Shown: positions 22,743 through 36,445, counted from the first letter of the stretch. The stretch: 64,000 nucleotides of DNA from Panorpa germanica (GCA_963678705.1 OY783216.1:4402001-4466000); one strand, 5' to 3'. The notes: generated by a model not told the origin, from the letters alone. A program made the numbers and translations.

Positions 22743-23452
22743 GGAGGTACAGGACGTACCGTCAATGCAAAAAGTTTATCTCTCGGTAATACGAAATGCA
22801 AAATACGAAGTATATGAAGGACGAGCAAATATTGGGACTGTACCTTTGAAAATGAATTTTGCAATTCCCTATTAAACTGCTTTTTGCTTGTTAAAATGAT
22901 TTTTTATGCATATAATAGTTTAATAAATTAAAAATTACCTGTATTTAATATCAAATTTATATTAATTCAATTTAAATTCAAATTAAATATTTTGAAAAAA
23001 GAATAATAAATTTGGCAACGCTGCAAATTTACGTGCGTTGACGCATGCGTGATTTGGTTCTTTGATATTTTATATAACATTTATTCCGATTTTGAATTTC
23101 AAGCTCAAACCTACATTTACTGTTTCTTAAAGGTTTTATTTAAATATTTTCGTATATAGGTATCCTTTTGATAATTTTCTTTTTGCAATAGTTACAGAAA
23201 AGATTATTTTATATAAACCTAGTTTTTGAAAGCCGTGTCACCATTTTATTATAGTTAAAAGTTATATTATGTGGTGAAATTGAGCTAAAAATTATGATTT
23301 GTATGGAAAATGACTATTTTTAATCATGTATAAAAAGAAAACTATGAACCTTAGGTCTCTAAAATTTTGAGAGAGCATGTATTTTAACTATTTGTATCGA
23401 CCCTCCAAATTTCACAACGTTTTCATCATTTACGTTAACGTCCTGTACCTCC
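22743..23452. mobile_element. TTAA-flanked MITE with GGAGGTACAGGACGT termini
   Basis: TTAA at 22739-22742 is followed by GGAGGTACAGGACGTACC. The right end is ACGTCCTGTACCTCC followed by TTAA at 23453-23456. The 15-bp perfect inverted terminus and TTAA on both sides suggest a piggyBac-like target preference. 710 bp, no ORF. Confidence 0.85.
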
Positions 23453-24282
23453 TTAAGAAGTATTTATTTAAATGTTCAAAAAAATTTTAAGAACAATGAA
23501 TCATTATTGTAAAACTTAATATTAGTTAAAAAAATATTAGGTGTTTAGCGGGATTAATAATTTAGAAACTATTTCACTAATTAGTTTCACTAATTAGTTC
23601 CACTTTTTAATCAATAAATAGGAACTGTTATTATTTACAAGTAAATTATCAAAATAAACTAAACAATGCATGACTATATTAAAAATATTTAACTTTTTAT
23701 AATTGAAACAATAAACAAAGCACATCAGCTACTTTACCCGGTACTTGTCATGGCTAATGATGAGTTGATGAGTTGATTACAAAATGCACTTTTCCACTTA
23801 GCTAATTAATATTTATATAAAACTAATTAAATTTATTAATCATTATGAAACAACACAATTATTTGAAAAATTTCCACTTATAATTGAAATTCTAAAGTCA
23901 CTAATTTAAAAAAGACATCGAGTGCTACTGAGCCTCCTAACAATGTGATATGAACGCAGCAAGAATATTCGTGCCTGGTTCATTAGATAGCAACAATAGT
24001 GGTGTAGTCGAGTCAGTTTATTTTTAATTACCATATCTCATGAATATTTATATTTGCTGTTGTTATCACTTTGATAATGTTATATATTTGATGTCCTTTT
24101 GCAAAAATTTGTTTTGTTTCTATCTCTATTAAGATCGCAAAGCATTGACCCTTTTGTTAGAGATCACATTCAAACCGTAATTCCTTAAGAAGTTCGGACT
24201 TACAATTGAAACATTTTTGTTTCATAAAAATATTATCTATAGTTTTATTAGTGTCGCATGTTTATGTCGCAGTAGTATATAC

Positions 24283-24745
24283 TGCAGCCCTTCACTAGCT
24301 CAAAATCTACTACACCGATCCTTTTGAAATTTTGCACACTTTTTCTTTACATGAATGCCGAGGTAACACTGTCGAGTTTTTTTTTTTAATTTTAACGTAT
24401 CTTAAAATACCAAAGTTTCTGATTTTTTTCGTGAAAAATCGGTATTTTGACTTCTAAGTGCTGTAAAAAATTGAAAGAATCAATAAAAAAAGAAAAACTC
24501 GACAGTGTTACCTGCCGAAACTTATCAACTAATGAAATCATTTTGGTTTTTTGATTTCGGATAATCCAATATGGTGGAGATTCGCTGTCAATGCCTCATT
24601 TCTTGATATTTATTTATGAAAATTTAACAAAGTATTCTTTAAATGTTATTTTATTATGTAGTAATTATAGAGTAAATTATATATTAACTGTGTCGTCAAA
24701 AAACATGATCAAAAATATGCTTTTTTGTATCGATTTGACCTTAAG
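24283..24745 (+). mobile_element. MITE family B, copy 1 (5' truncated)
   Basis: Matches the right two thirds of the complete copies at 40913-41643 and 54406-55122, starting at CACTAGCTCAAAATCTACT and ending TTTGACCTTAAGG. It includes an internal inverted pair (AACACTGTCGAG / CTCGACAGTGTT). Confidence 0.75.
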
Positions 24746-25861
24746 GAAGATGACATACGTTGTGTGCAATCTAGTGTCCATTATTTTATAAAATATAACA
24801 TTTTATTGAACCATAAACACATTTATTTCACATTTCATGGTGTAATCCTAAAATGTCAACTCCTTATCTTCAAACCTTTTCAAACGCGATGTTACAAAGT
24901 TCCGCCAGTTAATAATCAATTAAATTATGAGATAAACTTTCAGTTATGTCATTTTTAGCAATAAACTTGTTGGTAGGACTTTCTAATCTCGGGACTGTGT
25001 TCTCCAGATGAAGAAGAAGATTGCATGGAGAAATGTTGCTATTTATCAAATGTTAATCAAACTGGTTTTCTACTTCGACCTAGCAAACATATTGACAAAT
25101 GGCTTTTTCTATAGAAATGATGGAACGCAGCGGCGTTTGATGGTTACAGGAATTAGATCTTTTAATGTTAGTTGAAGACAGTGACGTACGTTAAAGTAAA
25201 CTCAGAGTATCATCATTTAATTCCGTCTAGTGAGTTGTGGACCATCTCTTAATTTCTATAGCACTATACTATATATTAGTAAAGTTGGCTCGTTTTAAGG
25301 TTATGTACATAAATACTTCAAAGTAAAACAATAGGCGGGAATGACCTTTTAAAGTACTCGTAAAAACCTTGTCCTTGAGTTGTGTCCTTCTAAGTGTTGT
25401 TTCTCATCATTTGTAGCTTTAGAAACTTCTTGTTAACTGCACAGAAAAAAACGATACTTTCTGGTTAACAATGGACTCAGCTTACTATTGTTACCGAACG
25501 GAAATCTACGAAATTCGACACAGTTAAACAAAGCAGAAATCTTAATGATAAAATCAATTAACTTGGAGGTAATTAGTGAAAATCCGGTAATAATCTCTCC
25601 TTCATTGAAAAGATGAATACGGATGTGAAATATTTCTTTTAAAAATTTGGTAAAATATTTATAAATATGTCAAATTATTAGACTTCGGTTGTGACTCATT
25701 CTTAAAACAAGATTTATCGTATGAATCTATAATGTAATGCAAGAGCACCGTCTCACTAATTTTTCTATACTTATATAGGAACGCATTAGATCAAATTCAC
25801 TTCTTATAACCTCTTTTAATCATGATTCGGTGTCAAACTCTCGTAATTTGAGCTATAAACA

Positions 25862-26332
25862 ACCTTTCAACCAGAAAAATAGAGGATTTGCGGAAAGAAA
25901 ACAAGGACAAGAGATGGATGACGGAGATAGAGACAATAATAAAATAGTAAAGGAAGAGAGCCAAGAAGAAATGGTAAAGATAGAGCGTTTATGCCTGTAA
26001 TAGACATAAGTGGAGAAGTGAAAACGAAGAGAGAAGGCAGGAAGGATAGTGAAAAGATAATAGAGGGTTTGTCGAGAGGAGACAAGGAAGGCAAGAAGTG
26101 ATAGATGAAAATACAGGCAATAAGGAAGGAGAAGCAGGAAACGGTGTGAGTAAAGGAGGACATGAAGAGAGAGGATCAAGAAAAGAAGAAACAGAAAGTA
26201 CTATTCGAAGTAGTAATAGTTTAGAATAGTTTAAATTTAGTTTTAACTTTGAATTTATATGAAATGCATTAAGAAATATAATAATGTAGATTGTAAAGCC
26301 GAAAGGCACACAATTAATATAATAAATAAAAA
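25862..26332 (+). pseudogene. LINE 3' end (purine-rich tail and 3' UTR)
   Basis: Purine-rich coding remnant, then the GTAGATTGTAAAGCCGAAAG block and an A-rich terminus (AATATAATAAATAAAAAATAA). The 3' UTR matches 21905-22000 inverted and 51246-51310. It is the tail of the same LINE family, with no intact protein. Confidence 0.6.
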
Positions 26333-26434
26333 ATAACAACCTTTCAACCGTTCAACAATATTTCGATGACATTTGGCAGATATTGTGTTTCATTAGTAAC
26401 CTCAGAGTGAGTACTTTAGATTAAATTTTTTATA

Positions 26435-26700
26435 ATACATATGCGTAATACATATGCAAATTTTCACCCTTCTATCTTTTATGAATTAAAAGTTATACAG
26501 TATAGTAATATTTCCAAAATTACGGGTTTCCAGAGAATTCAGTGAAACATCCGAGGACGCCAAGTCTTAGAATTTTTTTCTTTACAAAATAGCAAATTTT
26601 CAAAAACATTTCATTCTACAATAGGAATTTCAGCAACAAACAAGCATATATACATACAGTTGGAACATTGTAATATAGGATAACAAAAGACAGAAATAAC
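26435..26700 (-). repeat. Dispersed repeat K, copy 2
   Basis: Reverse-complement relative of 15650-15905. Both end at TCCTATATTA-AATGTTCCA and share the ACGGGTTTCC block. A copy of small MITE J (26354-26430) directly precedes it. Confidence 0.5.
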
Positions 26701-27391
26701 GTCAAAACAAAATGGCATAAATCTTAAAGAAATTTATGGCTTAGCTCCATTCCAACCTACTGTTTTAATATTTTGGATGTATTTAGTGTCACTGATATAG
26801 TTTATTAAATATAAATTATTATATCTAATATATAGTCAAAATCACGATAGTTCGGCGGTGACTTATACTTAAAAGAGGTTATAAGAGCGGTATAAATCTA
26901 TAATACGATAATGAATTTTGTCTTATTCGTTTCTATATACATTATAGCAAAATAACTGAGTCAATGCTTTTTAGTTATATCGGCAGTTTATACCCCACAA
27001 CTTGTTTTAAGTATGAGTCGTCGCCGAACTCTCGTAATGTGAACTATAATTATTTTTATGTCTTTATATTTCATAAAGCGAAACTTACATTTAAGGTGGG
27101 AATGGTCCTTAAGCTAAATTAAAAATAAAACGCATTAGAAATTATTAAATAAAACCACCACCATAGTAATATGTATTAGTTATATGATTTAAAATCAAAA
27201 TGAAAAACCTTTTCCATGGGGCACCCCTTGACATGGTGTCTAAGCAAATTGCATTGGATGAAACCTCGCCTTAGCCTCCTCAATCTTCTGCAACAACTAA
27301 TAAACAAATAATGTAAACATCTTTGTAATCATTAATAGTTTAAATATATTAAACTAACTCTATATTTATTACATTAAATTGTTTCTTTTAT

Positions 27392-27512
27392 ACACTGTGA
27401 GAAAACACAGTAAAAATTACTATGTGACATAGTACTAGTACCACCAAATTCCTTTGTAAATGCAGGTACTGTGTTTTCATAGTAATTTTTATTAAATATT
27501 TTTCACAATGTA
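27392..27512. mobile_element. Small hairpin MITE, about 120 bp
   Basis: The CACTGTGAGAAAACACAGTA arm and its AAAATTACTATG extension pair with CATAGTAATTTTTATT...TTTTTCACAATG at the other end. TA borders both ends. No coding capacity. Confidence 0.6.
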
Positions 27513-27783
27513 CATACTATAGTTTATATGTACAATCAATTTTTATATACATACGTAAAACGCTTATCCAGTTCATTATTGACTTGACATTTACATAGAG
27601 GACACTCAAATTCATTTTTTACAATTTGAATTTAGAGTTGTCTCATTAATGAACTTGAGTATAGATATTATAATCATATAAAAGAAATACAAGCATTTGT
27701 CTATTTTATTCTGCCATAAATAAATGGAACATGGAATCCTGATGGTATCTCTGACATAAGTGGATATGCCTCGTGAACCTTAA

Positions 27784-28208
27784 ATGGGCTTGTGTCCTCA
27801 TTTTTTAGTGGTCGATTTTTCAATTGTTGATTGAAATTGATGTTAATAAATGTGTATTGCCGTGTCTATTTTATTAAATATCTAAATGTTGACGGAGATA
27901 TAGCAATTAAAAGTTTGAATTGTAGTTTTAGCGCTAGAAATGGTCGGCCATATTTGTATGACGTGAAATGCATTTATACGCCAGTTATTTATTGAGTAGG
28001 TCAGTGCTGTGGTAATGTTTTGTAGCTGTTGGTAGTCGAAATAATTAAGTCAAGTCAAAGAATAATAAGTTTTTATTTTATTTAACCCTGCTAAGGCAGA
28101 CATAATATTGAAATTTTATTGTTCCTTGAAATAGCTGTTAATAATATTTGATATTTTGATATATAAATACATATAGCAGAGATTTATGAGCTGTAAGGTT
28201 GGTAACCT
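27784..28208 (-). mobile_element. MITE family A, copy 5 (truncated)
   Basis: Starts ATGGGCTTGTGTCCTCA and follows the family in reverse orientation until GTAAGGTTGGTAACCT, where similarity stops at the internal palindrome. The remaining third and the second terminus are missing. Confidence 0.85.
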
Positions 28209-28699
28209 GTAAACTTGTCAGAGTTGTGTCAAGAATATATCTCTTTTACGCTCTAGTGAGGTAAAAGGACCACGCATTACGTTCTTAATTACATATTACA
28301 CTATTTATTCTCAAAACTTCACCTTTGCTAAAAGGACGTAAGTCTGTGTGCTCTAGGATCTCTGTGCATTTTTTAAAATTTTCTTTCCAACTACATCCTC
28401 TGTTTATTGTTCAAAAGCAGTTCTGTAACACTATGCTTGTGCGTTTTGTACGTTATCTACGTATATGGTTCTCTTTATGTGTAATATAATAAAGTAAACA
28501 ATATAAACAGTGATAACTACAGGTGCGGCGCGATTGTTCGTGTCCCCAACACCGACACCACAGCGTTATCTGCAAATACTGTCGTCAAAATACTAAATAC
28601 CTCTGCTAAGTGAAATTAGGGATGCACCTGTTGAGGTAAGGGTCAAAAGATCGACAACAGCCCGACAAACATGAACGTTGGACACACTTAGTTACAGAA

Positions 28700-29132
28700 T
28701 CAACTCGTTGTCTCAGTAATGAACTGGATACTCGAAATGGTAATCATTTAAAAGATACAAGAGTATTTATCAATTTTGGCACATCTTAAAAGAAATCCCT
28801 TGGTACAAGAAGATATGTGCAATTGCGGAGAAGGGGTAGCAGATCCAGAATAGTTGATTTTCCAATGTACAGAAACGGAGGCCTGCAGAAATAATTTGTA
28901 CAGAGTTTTGGTAAAAAATGGAGTGGTGTTGCCAACGAGTATGCAGGAACTACTAAGATATCCGAAGTGGCCAGTATGCTTAGTGATAGACAGGATATGG
29001 AATATAGCGGGTTTAAAAGTTTAGGTAGTAATAATAAATGAAATGTACAATGTTAATAAAATGAAGTAAGAAGGGCGAAAAAAGGACCGTGGTCTTAAGA
29101 TGCCCGTGAAGTATAAATAAAAAAAAAAATTA
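28700..29132 (+). pseudogene. LINE 3' end fragment with poly-A
   Basis: A frame reads SHLKRNPLVQEDMCNCGEG, has an internal stop, then LIFQCTETEACRNNLYRV. The CxCG...C pattern resembles the C-terminal knuckle of non-LTR elements. It ends in a run of A at about 29121-29131. The sequence just after it (29142-29203) repeats 27712-27769. Confidence 0.6.
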
Positions 29133-29487
29133 TCAATTTTCTTCTGCCATAAATAAATGGAGCATGGCATCTTGATGGTATCTCTGACATAAGTGGATAT
29201 GTCAAAGATTAAAAGAAGAATTACATGGTACTTAATAACACATTTCGATTCTTATCTGCAAAATTAACAAGTACATGAACAATTTAAAATATTTTTTCTA
29301 AGATAAGATTATCCTTGCGCGTATCGTATGTGTTTATGTTTATGACAGACATTTAAGAACTCGTAAAATGCAATCATAAAAATTCCATTAAATCTGGAAA
29401 ACAATAATGCAGACGTTGCTTAACTCAGCTTAGTTTCGATGTAAAGAAATACATATCCAAGAAATCTCAGTGACGACACAGACTTAA

Positions 29488-30005
29488 GTATCATTCCCAC
29501 TCACTGCTTTAATTTAATTTTGTGTTTAGTATTTAATTTAAATTGTTTAGCATATGGCAATACGCGTAGTCATTCACAATACCATTTTTGATTTAATTTA
29601 TTTTTTAAGTTTTCTTGGTTTTTTTAGAACCTTACAAGGTACAAAAATATTAAATTATGAAAAACTGTATTATATTATAACCTCCAAAATGTGACAATCT
29701 GTCAAAATGCAGTAGGATTTACTTTTAAAAGAAGTTTAATGTCAGTTTTTGAAAAATATAGAAGTGAAAACAATTTCTATTACTAATTGTTATTAAAAAT
29801 ATCAATTTTAATTATTTCGCATACAATTTTGTCAAAATGTCAAAATTTACATTACTAACGATGCATACGCACCAACTAAATTAACTAAACTTAAATTAAA
29901 ACACAAATGTGAAAAGGAATGCTTAAACGAGAACCTGAAATCTAGATTACAATATTAAATAAAAACAGTAAATGAAATATCAAAACAGTGAGTGGGAATG
30001 AGGCT
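29488..30005. mobile_element. TTAA-flanked MITE family E, copy 1
   Basis: TTAA (29484-29487) then GTATCATTCCCACTCACTG. The right end is CAGTGAGTGGGAATGAGGCT then TTAA (30006-30009). A second copy lies inverted at 61448-61944. Interior blocks such as CATATGGCAATACGCGTAGT are shared. No ORF. Confidence 0.85.
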
Positions 30006-31011
30006 TTAATCTAGGTGTATTTAATTAGTCAAAAAAAAATGAAATTTTTCTCTAAAATCTTGCTTTAAAAAACTATTATTTAATAAAATAAAGAATTAGG
30101 AAAATTTAGAAATGAAAATCATTTTCTTTTATGGATTTGTTGAAAAGATATAAATATTTAAAGTTAAAATTTAAAAAAAATAGCAGTCGAGTACAGTCTG
30201 CGACAAAAATAAATAAGTGTGACGTAGTATTGACTGTCGGACTATGCTTCTGTCTATCAGACAGTGGGGTGTTACACCAATGAAGCTACGTACTCGTTGG
30301 TGAGAGGGATCAGCATCAGAAATAGACCGATATTAAATAAATGAAATGAAAAAAATATATTTAGCGGGTATCGTAATCCATATCAGCAGTGTCCTGTTGG
30401 CCAGACGTTGATAAATTGCAACATTGATAAAAATTCAATAACTTTTCATTATGCAGTCATTGAATAATCTGATTGGTAAAATATTGTTTGATACTAGCTT
30501 GTGGATGACAACGCAAAAGATTACATTTAAGTAAATGTATTCAATCAATCAAAACATGCGCAAGAAGACGTAACCATGATAATGATAAAATGGTTTTCGT
30601 TTGTCAATCAAACAGAAATTTCGAGGAACTATTTTATTAAAATTTATAAATACAATAGACCCTAGATAGAGGATAGATAGATATGAGCTAAGTACCAGCA
30701 TCAAAGAACAAGAAATGGTGCAGGTTTCCAATCCCTGATCTTCACATTATAATTTACGATTTAAATCGAGAATCGAGAAACGCGGCAAATTCTAGGAAAA
30801 ATTGGCCAATTTCGATGTGCTGATTCCGAATATTTTGTTTACCAGCGTCAATTTTGATAACTTAGATCTCCATCTTTAAAAAATGGCTGCTACAACGTTA
30901 TTTTTTGTAATATCTTCTTACCAGTGGATTAAGAGAGGTATAGGTACTAAAATAAAAATAGGATAAAAGACCCAATTTGTACATACAACATTTTTTTCTA
31001 TATCTGATAGT

Positions 31012-31422
31012 CAGGGGCGGCCTTAGCCATTGCGAGGCCCCGGCAGCAGAACTTTGCAATGCCCCGGGGTAGCCGATATTTCCCAAGCCCCGGGGTGGCA
31101 GATCTTTGCGAGCCACTTGTTCTTTGTATAATTTATGTAAATTGTAAGTAAGTATTTTTGATGATAATTGACGAGAAATAAAATTTTATATTGGAAGTTT
31201 TATAAAAGTTAACAAGCACAAAGACGACAAATATTAATGATGATAAACTAAGGCACATGAATGTCTTAAAAGATATACGCAGTGATTCTAGTGGGATTTC
31301 TAAAGAGAGAGGCGCGAGATTCAAATACATATATAGTAATGAATTTTTCTACTTGAGTTGTTGCGCGAGAATGCTAGGCTCCGGGCGGGTGCCCTGCTTG
31401 CCACCCCCTGAGGCCGCCTCTG
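31012..31422. mobile_element. hAT-like MITE with exact 8-bp target duplication
   Basis: Begins CAGGGGCGGCCTTAGCCA and ends GAGGCCGCCTCTG, imperfect inverted termini (CAGRGGCGGCC). CTGATAGT occurs directly before (31004-31011) and after (31423-31430). The 8-bp duplication and CAG-G-GGC termini fit the hAT superfamily. The ends are G+C-rich. 411 bp, no ORF. Confidence 0.9.
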
Positions 31423-31430
31423 CTGATAGT

Positions 31431-32540
31431 TATTGAGCAACGTTGTAAACTAGAAAATTAGCAATGATTCAAAATCGCGGATGACATTGATAAATCTTAA
31501 GCCCATATGTATATAAACACCCCATATCTCTTTTAAAAGCATTTTTAACGTTCTATAAGTATTACTTAAATATTCTTGTAATAAATACGTTGCAAATTGT
31601 ACAATTTTACTCAGTATTTTTAAACGTTTCGTCACATTAGTCTCATCAGTTGTTGGTTTATTGACATCCCACTAAATAGACTCCCACATTAATTTGATTA
31701 ATTGTCGCTATAAGTTTATTTATGTCATTGCGCTGTCACATGCGCACAAATTATTAAACGATGATAACACATGATGTATTTGAAATCAACTTTGTCCTCA
31801 TATTATTTTATTATCTTTATAGCCATAGCCAAGATTCATTGGAATTCAATAAACACATTAATTTTTGCTTTATTTGCAGAATTCACTGCTTTCTGTAATG
31901 TCATTGTTATCAGTTAATAACGTTATCAATTAATAAATATACAGTTTAGTTGGAAATAAATATAGACGTTTCTATCACAGCCTGTCTCTATCTCTTTTCT
32001 CCATCTCAAAAGCTGTGTTAAGTTTTATAAAAAACCTTTGGTTTTCTATAAGGGACGTCGCGTAAGAACTTAATCGAGCGCGAAATTATTATGTATTTTT
32101 TATGTAATTTAATTATATATATTTTATTCTATAAATCGCTATCTGGGTGTAGTGATTTATTTGTGAAGAAAATAACGGATGTAAGCTGTTACAAATATAT
32201 TTTAAACTCTTAACGTATGAACTTATTAATACAACTTTTATCTTAGAACTATATCTTAACACTAAAACTAACAAAAAATCTAACTTTAAACCAATGTACA
32301 ACGTACAATGGAAGACGATAACAATATAACAAAAATTCTTTTCTCTGAGGCGGAGAAGGTTCTCTATGACAATGAAATATTTAAATAATTGAATATGATG
32401 TAAACAGAATTAAATTAAATATTCAATGTTCAATTCAAACTATATAAAATGCGTAACAAAGGTTTTGCTTCTACCAACGCAATACTCAACAAGCTGCATC
32501 AACTTCATCGGGTTGTATTTTAAATACATCATAAGTGGGA
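31431..32540. other. Non-coding stretch, nothing recognised
   Basis: AT-rich sequence with short open frames only. No conserved motif, splice-bounded exon or repeat terminus could be supported. Confidence 0.45.
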
Positions 32541-32990
32541 GAACTGGAGTATATGAGGAAGAGGGAAAGGAAGATGATGAAAGAAGGAGGACAAATAGAG
32601 AAGAAATGTGAAGAGTGGATAAGAGAAAAGCTGCAAAAAATATTAAAATAAACAATGTAACGAAGACGGGAAATTAGGAAGAAGTATCAAGGAGTAAGAA
32701 GTATCAAGGGAGGGAGTATTAAGTGAGGCAAAGAGGCAAGATGACGAAAATGAAGGAAACGCAGTGAAAATGGTGTACAGCAAAAAGTGAATGGAAGACA
32801 TGCGTATTAAATAAAGAGAGGAAGAAGATAGAAAAGGAAAAGTATCTGAGAAAAGATGTAGGAGGGTTAAAGGAGAAATAAAAACCGAAACATGAATGAG
32901 TACAGGGAAGTAAGTGCAATGGAAAGAATAGGAAAAGTTTCAGAAGAGAAGAGGAGCTACAGGTTCATCAAATTTTGTAAATTAGGTTGA
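32540..32990 (+). repeat. Purine-rich tract, possible LINE-tail relic
   Basis: About 450 bp strongly biased to A and G on the plus strand (GAGGAAGAGGGAAAGGAAG and similar). It resembles in composition the purine-rich ends of the LINE fragments at 25862-26200 and 15350-15440, but no diagnostic motif remains. Confidence 0.35.
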
Positions 32991-32999
32991 ATGATATTA

Positions 33000-34049
33000 A
33001 ATGTAAAGCAGGTTGTGAAACCGGAATGCAAAACCAATAGTATGCAGTCCCAATTTTCTGTTAGTAAAGTCTTAAAAAGGTTCAATTTCCAGACCTTTAT
33101 GTCAAACGATGATAGAATAGAAATTCAATGGAAATAATAACAGATTCATGTTTTTTTTTAATTTAGAAATTAATTTTCTTTACTTAGTTGTTTGTTATTA
33201 ATCGATAAGTTTTTATTATTTATAATGAATCCATTCTCCATCATAAATAACAAATCTCAGCGGACGTCTAGTGAAAGGCTCATTCAATCGTTAATTTTGA
33301 CACCTTTATGTTTGACCTTGATTATAATTTACGAGTATGTATATTATTTATGCATCATTTAACTATTTCACTATCAAAATAGATCTCAAGTGAAATCTTT
33401 AACCTATAAAAATGTCGACATAAAACATAAAATGGGGTTCATTAACTTTGTGTTCTAGCGTAAAACGCAAATCCTTGCTGGTGTTACTGCAGAAGCAGAC
33501 AATTCGCTAAAAATACAACCTACGGCAGATGTGAGCTGCTGCTGCAGAATCTAGGAGGCTGTGGAACTTAAGACTGGTTAGGTAAATATAGACAGCTAGC
33601 AGTTAATTTGCGAACACAATTTTTGTTTTAGTTTCATTTGAATAAATGGTTAATTAGTAATTAAATGGAACGGTAGTGTTGTATTTCATTCGCTTCGGAA
33701 ATAACATCCTTCCTGAGGCTTAAGCAGGAGCGGACTTTGTTCAAAACTTAGTGTTCCATTGTATTAGAGCATTACCAGTGCAGTAAAAAACTTTTTCATT
33801 GGAAAGATACAGTTTGAGATTTTGTGATAAATGGCCTATGGAGCTAGGTGCTAAAATAGATAGATGTCACCAATGACAAAAAAATTATCAGAATCTGTTC
33901 ATAAGAATATTTTTTCTCTTTCCAACATCATACAATTAAATGCAGATATAGTTGTTGTCTTTTTTCATTTATTTACAATATTTATTTTAATAGAGATAAT
34001 CTTCTACTGTCATTTTATTAGAATATCATAGAAAAAGAAAGAGGATATA
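33000..34049. other. Non-coding stretch, nothing recognised
   Basis: No open frame with family motifs, and no matched inverted ends found. Composition is mixed with slightly higher G+C near 33470-33600. Confidence 0.4.
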
Positions 34050-34162
34050 TATGTCTCTGTTACACTTGTATGGTTTATTTGCAACTTCATTCAATACTGG
34101 TACGGTAGTGAGGCAGGTGAAGTGATTTTGTCATTTGTAGTTCATATCACTGACATTCATCA
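34050..34162 (-). repeat. MITE family G fragment (inverted)
   Basis: TCTCTGTTACACTTGTATGG, the GCAACTTCATTCAATACTGG block and TGTAGTTCATATCACTGACA match 17710-17810 in reverse complement. Only the distal part of the element is present. Confidence 0.6.
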
Positions 34163-36440
34163 ATATAAATTATCAATCGAAAAATATACCACTAAAAGAA
34201 ATAAAGAAACCTACATAATTAGTAGTTAAAAACGCAGTAAAAAAATTGCTCTCCAACTCTAAAGACCATATATTGGCAAGTGGTAATACGGCACTGCTCC
34301 TTGAGTAGACGCTGCATAAGATAATTCTGTGCTCTGCACTTTTATGTACAAATATTTAAAAGCAAAACAAACTGCAGCCATGTGTTTTAACGCGGTACGA
34401 TGATGAGCGATGGCTCGCAGCTAAACTTTATAGAGTAAGATCTCAGAACCACCAGACATCACTTATTTTCTGATGAGCAAAATATGTAAGATTGAGTAGT
34501 GTTAGTACGTACAATGATCGTATATGACCAGGAGACTATTTTCCAGGTATCAGGTAATCAAGGTATATGTCTTACAACATCTAGCGCAAAATTTTACTCA
34601 GGTCCTTTTCAAATACCGGTAGTAAAATAATAATTTTGGTGTCTAAACTTACGTAATCAGAGGTTCTTAAACAAGTCAGATTGCGTTACTAAACAAATTA
34701 TTATGTAAAATATAGTAAAAGCATTTCAAAATAGTAATTTACACGTAATTAGTATGATCAACGTTGAGCTGATTCGTAGTCTCATGGGACGTTTCACACT
34801 CGCACGTTTATGTGTATATATGGTTGCCGAGACAATAGGCACTGCATCGCTGCGAATATTGCATACATTGCTTGAAGTGGTTGTACCTTTACTAAACTTT
34901 CAATTATGTTTTACTAAGAAAGTTGTCTGCTTCTTATAGTAACCACATGTTAAGATATTGTAACACAATAGACTTCACTGTGTTAAATAATAGATTTATT
35001 TATTGTGTAACTTTATTACCGAGGTTACAAAATAAAGCCCACTTCTGATGTGTACTAATATATGTACATTTAATATCCTGTTCACTAAACATTCTTATCT
35101 TAACTGTATAATTAAATTATGGACATCAACATTACATTATCTTGTACACCATATCACAATTCCATATTGATGAAGCTAGACTTGGCGGAAATAGTTTTGT
35201 CGCTATAAATAATATTACAAAGAACACCATATCCAATCATTCGCGCATGTGTGTAGCCGCTACCGCTATTACCAAAGTAATTGTTTAATTTAAGAGTTAA
35301 TTTCTTAATTAGTTACGTGACTATTGTCGTTGTATTTGTGTATGGTGTTAATTAAGACTTCTAAAATTGATGAAATTTTTATTGCATGATTCTAGTGTAT
35401 TACTGAAGTCCCAATATACACTTGAAGGTATTGATGAACATAATGTCAACATATGTTTGCCGAAAGAGCACGAACGCATGCGTCTACGTACTTAAAAGCA
35501 AAATATTTGTACCCGAATACGCAAATATGAACCCTGCGTTAGCTTCCATTTCCACCCAACATCTTCTATTTACAATGTTCGTCATAAAACTCTGTTTGCA
35601 CGTTTCTTTGGTAATCTTTATCTTTGTTTTATTGTTTGCGTTCTAAATTACTATCGCATGCAGGACGAGAATACCAGCAGTGAGTATAACATAAGTAATA
35701 GTCCAAGATCCCAGGGCCACCTCACATCACTTATTTTCTGATGGTTCTTGTCGGGTAGATGCTGGTGAGGAATGTTACTCAGTCGGACAAGTCTTATGAG
35801 CACCTGATTATGAACATGTCAAACTAATCACGGTACTAACTTATCGGGGCTTAAAGAATTTTTTTAAGGAGGGCATGCTTGAAAGGAGCCCTATAGGGAC
35901 CCTTGTCGGGTAAATACTTTAAAGACAACGGATCCTGTAAAATGTGGAAGGATAGGGAAATAGGAGGGCAGGCATCTTTCCTTCTTGCTTTCTTCTCCTA
36001 CATGTTCGATACGATACAAAATTAGTCAAAAAAATTATTGTTTTTTGTAGACTTTAATTTCAGTTAACGGTGAGGTTGTTTATGTTATAATTAATGCTGG
36101 TTATATTTTTGGTTGGTTTTTACTTTTAATTTTACAAATACTTTTATTAACTGGTTGAATTTCTGATACTAGTATATGTACAATGATGTTAACTGCTCCA
36201 GTGTATATTTAAAAGTGCTGAATAAACGAAACAAACGTAAGCATAGTTTGTAAAATAAACTAGCGCCAACGTGTGAATATTTGGTACTATTATTACTCGT
36301 ATATGAAGTAAGAAACGGAAGTAAGAGATAAAATATTAGGGACAAACCCAGGTGAATTATAAACTAGTACCTGGAATAGATACACTTCGCAGTTAAAATA
36401 TAAGGATAATGTGTTTAAAAAAGAATAATAATTTTTGATA
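34163..36440. other. Non-coding stretch with a short duplicated motif
   Basis: ACATCACTTATTTTCTGATG occurs at about 34456 and again near 35725, pointing to remnants of a shared repeat. An open frame at 35422-35646 has no domain or splice context that I can support. Confidence 0.4.
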
Positions 36441-36445
36441 GTTAA

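Noticed and set aside
25853-26339. Long hydrophobic-looking minus-strand frames
   Set aside because: They are the pyrimidine-strand reading of a purine-rich LINE tail. The Leu/Ser/Phe richness is compositional and not a membrane protein.
35422-35646. Plus-strand 74-residue frame with a hydrophobic C-terminus
   Set aside because: No splice context, conservation clue or promoter. Expected by chance at this length in AT-rich DNA.
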